Virus record (IMG/VR): IMGVR_UViG_3300034631_000070
Location: 1-53,186 of that record
DNA length: 53,186 bases
Direction: 5' to 3' (one strand)
Source of the DNA: a virus
Within the stretch, counting starts at the first letter, position 1. Each line of letters starts with the position of its first letter. The notes beneath the pieces are model-generated. The model was not told where the DNA came from. It saw nothing but the letters and a program-made list of their open reading frames with translations, and made no database searches. The translations under genes and the position numbers were made by a program. Below are positions 50,368-53,186 of this stretch, in pieces.

Positions 50368-50518
50368 ATTAATCAATCTATTTGTCATAGTCGCGACAAC
50401 ATTAATCAATCTATTTGTCATAGTCCAAAAGCGGTAATCCCTTGAAAGGACGCTATACCAACACTTCCCGCTAAGTTCCAAGAAGTCTCGAATTAATCAA
50501 TGTAAGTGTCGCCCTACA
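50368..50518. mobile_element. Left end of the prophage with three transposase-site repeats
   Basis: A 25-base unit starting ATTAATCAATCTATTTGTC occurs perfectly at 50368-50392 and 50401-50425. A degenerate third copy, ATTAATCAATGTAAGTGTCG, begins at 50492 and runs to the end. On the minus strand the end reads TGTAGGGCGACACTTACATT. The start TGT and the repeated sites are typical of Mu/Tn7-type element ends. The host reading frame is interrupted at exactly this point, which fixes the end at 50518. Confidence 0.8.
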
Positions 50519-51734
50519 TATGATGCAGCAAATCTCCCTGAGGAAGTTGAGGAACACCAGCTGTAGCAATGGGGTTTTGCCAGGGACGGTTATTTGCCTC
50601 ATACTGGCACTGGTTTCTCAGCGCCACTCCCATCATGTCTAGTGCCTCACTGTAGTAGCGATAGGCAAAGCCCGGATCAAATACAGCGCGGATTTGTACA
50701 CCCTGTTGAGCGGACACTTCCAAAAGGTTCACGAGCGGCTGCTCAGAAAAGACAAACAACGCCAAGTCAACGCTTTGAGTAGCTGTACTCAACGTTTTGC
50801 CAATTAGACCGTTACTGCTCTGACTCCAGAGTAGGGTAGCAGAGGCAGGAGAAAATTGTGCGGTAACAGTGACATCACCGAGGGTAACTGGCTGTAGCGC
50901 TCGCATCGGCTTTTTGACACCAAATCGACTATCAGGCTGCCCTGCGAGTCCATCGCCCCACATAAGATTGAATTCTTCGGTAAACTGAACGGCGAGTTCT
51001 GGACTGCTAATTTTCAAAAGATTGTTGGCATTGCCTCGGCTTTCCGCCACACTGAGATCGCCGTGGATGTCGCTACTTGTAAAGTTTGCACTGGTAACAA
51101 TCAGCCGACTGTTATCAACAATGACAAACTTGTGATGCATTAATCCAGTGCCTTTAGAGCCGTCTGCCGTATCGTCAATAACAGGAATACCAGAATTACG
51201 GAGCACAACCAAAGCATCTTTGGTGTTGATTTCCTCCGGACTCAGTTGACCATCGTCATTGCTGTCTACTAACTTGCGAAACTCGTTGTAACGCGATCGC
51301 TCCCTTTCCGGCAATTTTTCTACTTCAGCAGCGGTGTATTCACTCCAGGGACGACTGTAGGTATTTTCGAGAATCACTCTCACCTGTATCCCAGCTTGAT
51401 GACGCTCTACTAACGCCTGAGCAATTTTGGGCAGACGTAACTCCTGCACCGCAACATCTACAGTGGACTCAGCCGAGGCGATCGCTTCTACAATGAGCGC
51501 CTCCAAATCATCCCCTGAACGCTTGAGTTGTCGATAAGAATCTGTATACTCCGCTGATTCTGCCTGATTAAAGTAAACCTGTACAAACGTATCTTGAGGC
51601 AGAGGAGCCGGACGCTGTAGTTGGGAGCGGGCTTGTTGACACCCTGAAAGCAGTAGTGTTAGCAGCAAGGCGCTGCAAACAGACAACCGAGTTGGAGAAC
51701 GTTGAGACACAAGCGTTGTTTGATAGTGAACCAA
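50514..51734 (-). pseudogene. Host phospholipase D-family lipoprotein, cut by the prophage
   Basis: This frame codes for 406 residues and begins with a signal peptide and lipobox L-L-S-G-C32, so it is a lipoprotein. The first HKD motif is intact (H200-H-K202-F-V-I-V-D207), with an EF-hand loop at 157-168 before it. The second HKD motif is truncated: the frame reads G-D-L-L-H404-H405 and then stops on phage-derived bases (ATG TAG) instead of continuing with K. An active enzyme needs two HKD motifs, so this form is most likely inactive. The start is unclear: TTG 51734 or GTG 51710. The rest of the gene should be on the far side of the prophage. Confidence 0.85.
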
Positions 51735-52016
51735 GGAATGAATAATGAAGATTATTCCTCAATCATTATTCCCATTTGCCTTAACATAAACACCAAGTCT
51801 ACGAGTCTGGTTTATCTGTTGCGGCAGACTCCTAGCACCACAAGCCGTCATCTCCCATGAGGTTTATAACATTAGTAAACCGGGTATTTAGATGAAGTAT
51901 GAAGGAGGTTATTGGTTCTCCCTATCCCCTGATCTCACGACTGAGAACTCACAACAACAGACAACGGACAAGCCAGCGCTATATCCTAAAAGAGATAGCC
52001 CGTTGCGAAATTTAAG

Positions 52017-53186
52017 ATGCAAATTTATCTGGATTATAGTGCCACAACACCAACGCGCCCAGAAGCGATCGCTGCGATGCAAAAAGTTCTCACACAACAG
52101 TGGGGTAATCCCTCTAGCCTGCATGAGTGGGGACAACAGTCAGCGACGTTAATTGAACAAGCGAGAATGCAGGTAGCAGGACTAATTAATGCCGCTACCT
52201 CCGAATCAGTGATCTTTACCTCCGGTGGCACTGAGGCGGATAATTTCGCCATCATGGGTGTGGCACGTTCCTACCAGAAACCCCAGCATTTAATTATTTC
52301 CAGCGTTGAACATTCTGCGATCGCCGAACCAGCTAACTTATTAGAGCAACAAGGGTGGGAAGTGACGCGGCTACCAGTAGATAGCCAGGGACGAGTCAAC
52401 CCAGAGGATTTAAAAAACGCCCTGCAAGCCAATACCGTTTTAGTCTCAGTCATTTACGGTCAAAGCGAAGTCGGCACCTTACAACCGATTGTAGAACTGG
52501 GAGAAATTGCCCGCGATCGCGGCGTTTTGTTTCATACCGATGCCGTCCAAGTTGCCGGACGTCTGCCGATTGACATGCAACAGCTCCCCATCGATTTGCT
52601 TTCGCTTTCCAGCCATAAAATTTACGGCCCTCAAGGAGCAGGAGCGCTTTATATCCGTCCCGGCGTGAAATTAGTTCCCCTCTTATTAGGTGGGGGACAA
52701 GAGATGAAACTGCGTTCCGGCACCCAAGCTGTGCCAATGATTGTCGGTTTCGGCGTGGCGGCGGAACTTGCCGCCGATGAACTAGCCAAAGAGACACCTC
52801 GACTAATCGAGTTACGCAACAAACTCTTCGAGGAATTGGCAGATACACCCAATCTAAAACCCACAGGTTCTCGGTTGCACCGCTTACCTCATCACGTTAG
52901 TTTCTGTATAACCAACACAGACAACACAAGCATCACAGGTAAAACCCTGGTGCGGCAACTTAACCTAGCTGGCATTGGGATCAGCGCGGGTTCCGCTTGT
53001 CATAGCGGGAAACTCAGCCCTAGCCCCATCATGCTTGCCATGGGCTACAGTGACGTAGAAGCCCTAGGAGGAATTCGCCTAACCCTAGGACGTGAGACTA
53101 CAGAAGCCGATGTAGAGTGGACAGCAATGGTTCTCAAGCAAATCCTCAAGCGACTGATACCCAAAGCCGCCTTATCGACTGTCTAA
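52017..53186 (+). CDS. Cysteine desulfurase (IscS/NifS family)
   Basis: This intact 389-residue PLP enzyme is full length. It has H99 and D175 for the cofactor, lysine K201 in S-S-H-K-I-Y-G-P for the PLP bond, and catalytic C328 in G-S-A-C-H-S-G. It takes sulfur from cysteine for iron-sulfur clusters and other sulfur compounds. It is host chromosome, divergent from the PLD gene with a 282-base gap in which I find no further feature. The gene ends at the last base of the window. Confidence 0.95.
   Translation: MQIYLDYSATTPTRPEAIAAMQKVLTQQWGNPSSLHEWGQQSATLIEQARMQVAGLINAATSESVIFTSGGTEADNFAIMGVARSYQKPQHLIISSVEHSAIAEPANLLEQQGWEVTRLPVDSQGRVNPEDLKNALQANTVLVSVIYGQSEVGTLQPIVELGEIARDRGVLFHTDAVQVAGRLPIDMQQLPIDLLSLSSHKIYGPQGAGALYIRPGVKLVPLLLGGGQEMKLRSGTQAVPMIVGFGVAAELAADELAKETPRLIELRNKLFEELADTPNLKPTGSRLHRLPHHVSFCITNTDNTSITGKTLVRQLNLAGIGISAGSACHSGKLSPSPIMLAMGYSDVEALGGIRLTLGRETTEADVEWTAMVLKQILKRLIPKAALSTV

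Noticed and set aside
52450-52848. 132-residue minus-strand frame
   Set aside because: It is antisense to the cysteine desulfurase and rich in R and S as antisense frames often are.

Overview
The window is cyanobacterial chromosome carrying most of a Mu-like transposable prophage. The cyanobacterial assignment rests on the many GCGATCGC (HIP1) palindromes in both host and phage genes, on a GTTCCAA heptamer tandem repeat, and on family-level resemblance of several proteins. I cannot name a genus. Host DNA is only the right edge, about 50519-53186: a lipoprotein of the phospholipase D family, cut by the insertion, and an intact cysteine desulfurase. Everything from 1 to 50518 reads as one prophage; its other end lies beyond position 1.

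The phage body is on the minus strand and reads from about 37.1 kb down to 1. A divergent switch at 37010-37131 separates a plus-strand HTH repressor from the early operon. The early operon runs through a small DNA-binding-like protein, a MuA-type DDE transposase, a MuB-type ATPase, a run of small proteins, a GemA/gp16 homologue and a ParB-domain protein, and ends at a terminator at 28.45 kb. A Mor/C-type activator follows, then the late operon: small terminase (gp27 type), large terminase (gp28 type), portal, a giant MuF protein carrying an alpha/beta-hydrolase, scaffold, capsid, head-tail joining proteins, tail tube, a frameshifted tail chaperone pair, a 1585-residue tape measure, tail hub proteins, a membrane ferritin-like protein and tail fibre genes. 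No contractile sheath or baseplate gene is visible, so a long flexible (siphovirus-type) tail is expected.

The unusual part is the left arm, 37.8-50.5 kb, lying between the repressor and the phage end. In Mu this interval is very short. Here it carries about 13 kb: a holin/endolysin-like pair, a lytic transglycosylase, an M23-type protein, several single-span membrane proteins (two cargo proteins carry EF-hand loops), an FtsK/TraB-like membrane ATPase, and its own control block with HTH and ribbon-helix-helix proteins, operators and terminators. No relaxase is seen. I propose that it is a cargo module for envelope crossing or DNA translocation.

The phage end is placed at 50518. Three transposase-site-like repeats lie just inside it. 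The host reading frame stops right after the His-His of its second HKD motif, as expected if the phage inserted there.
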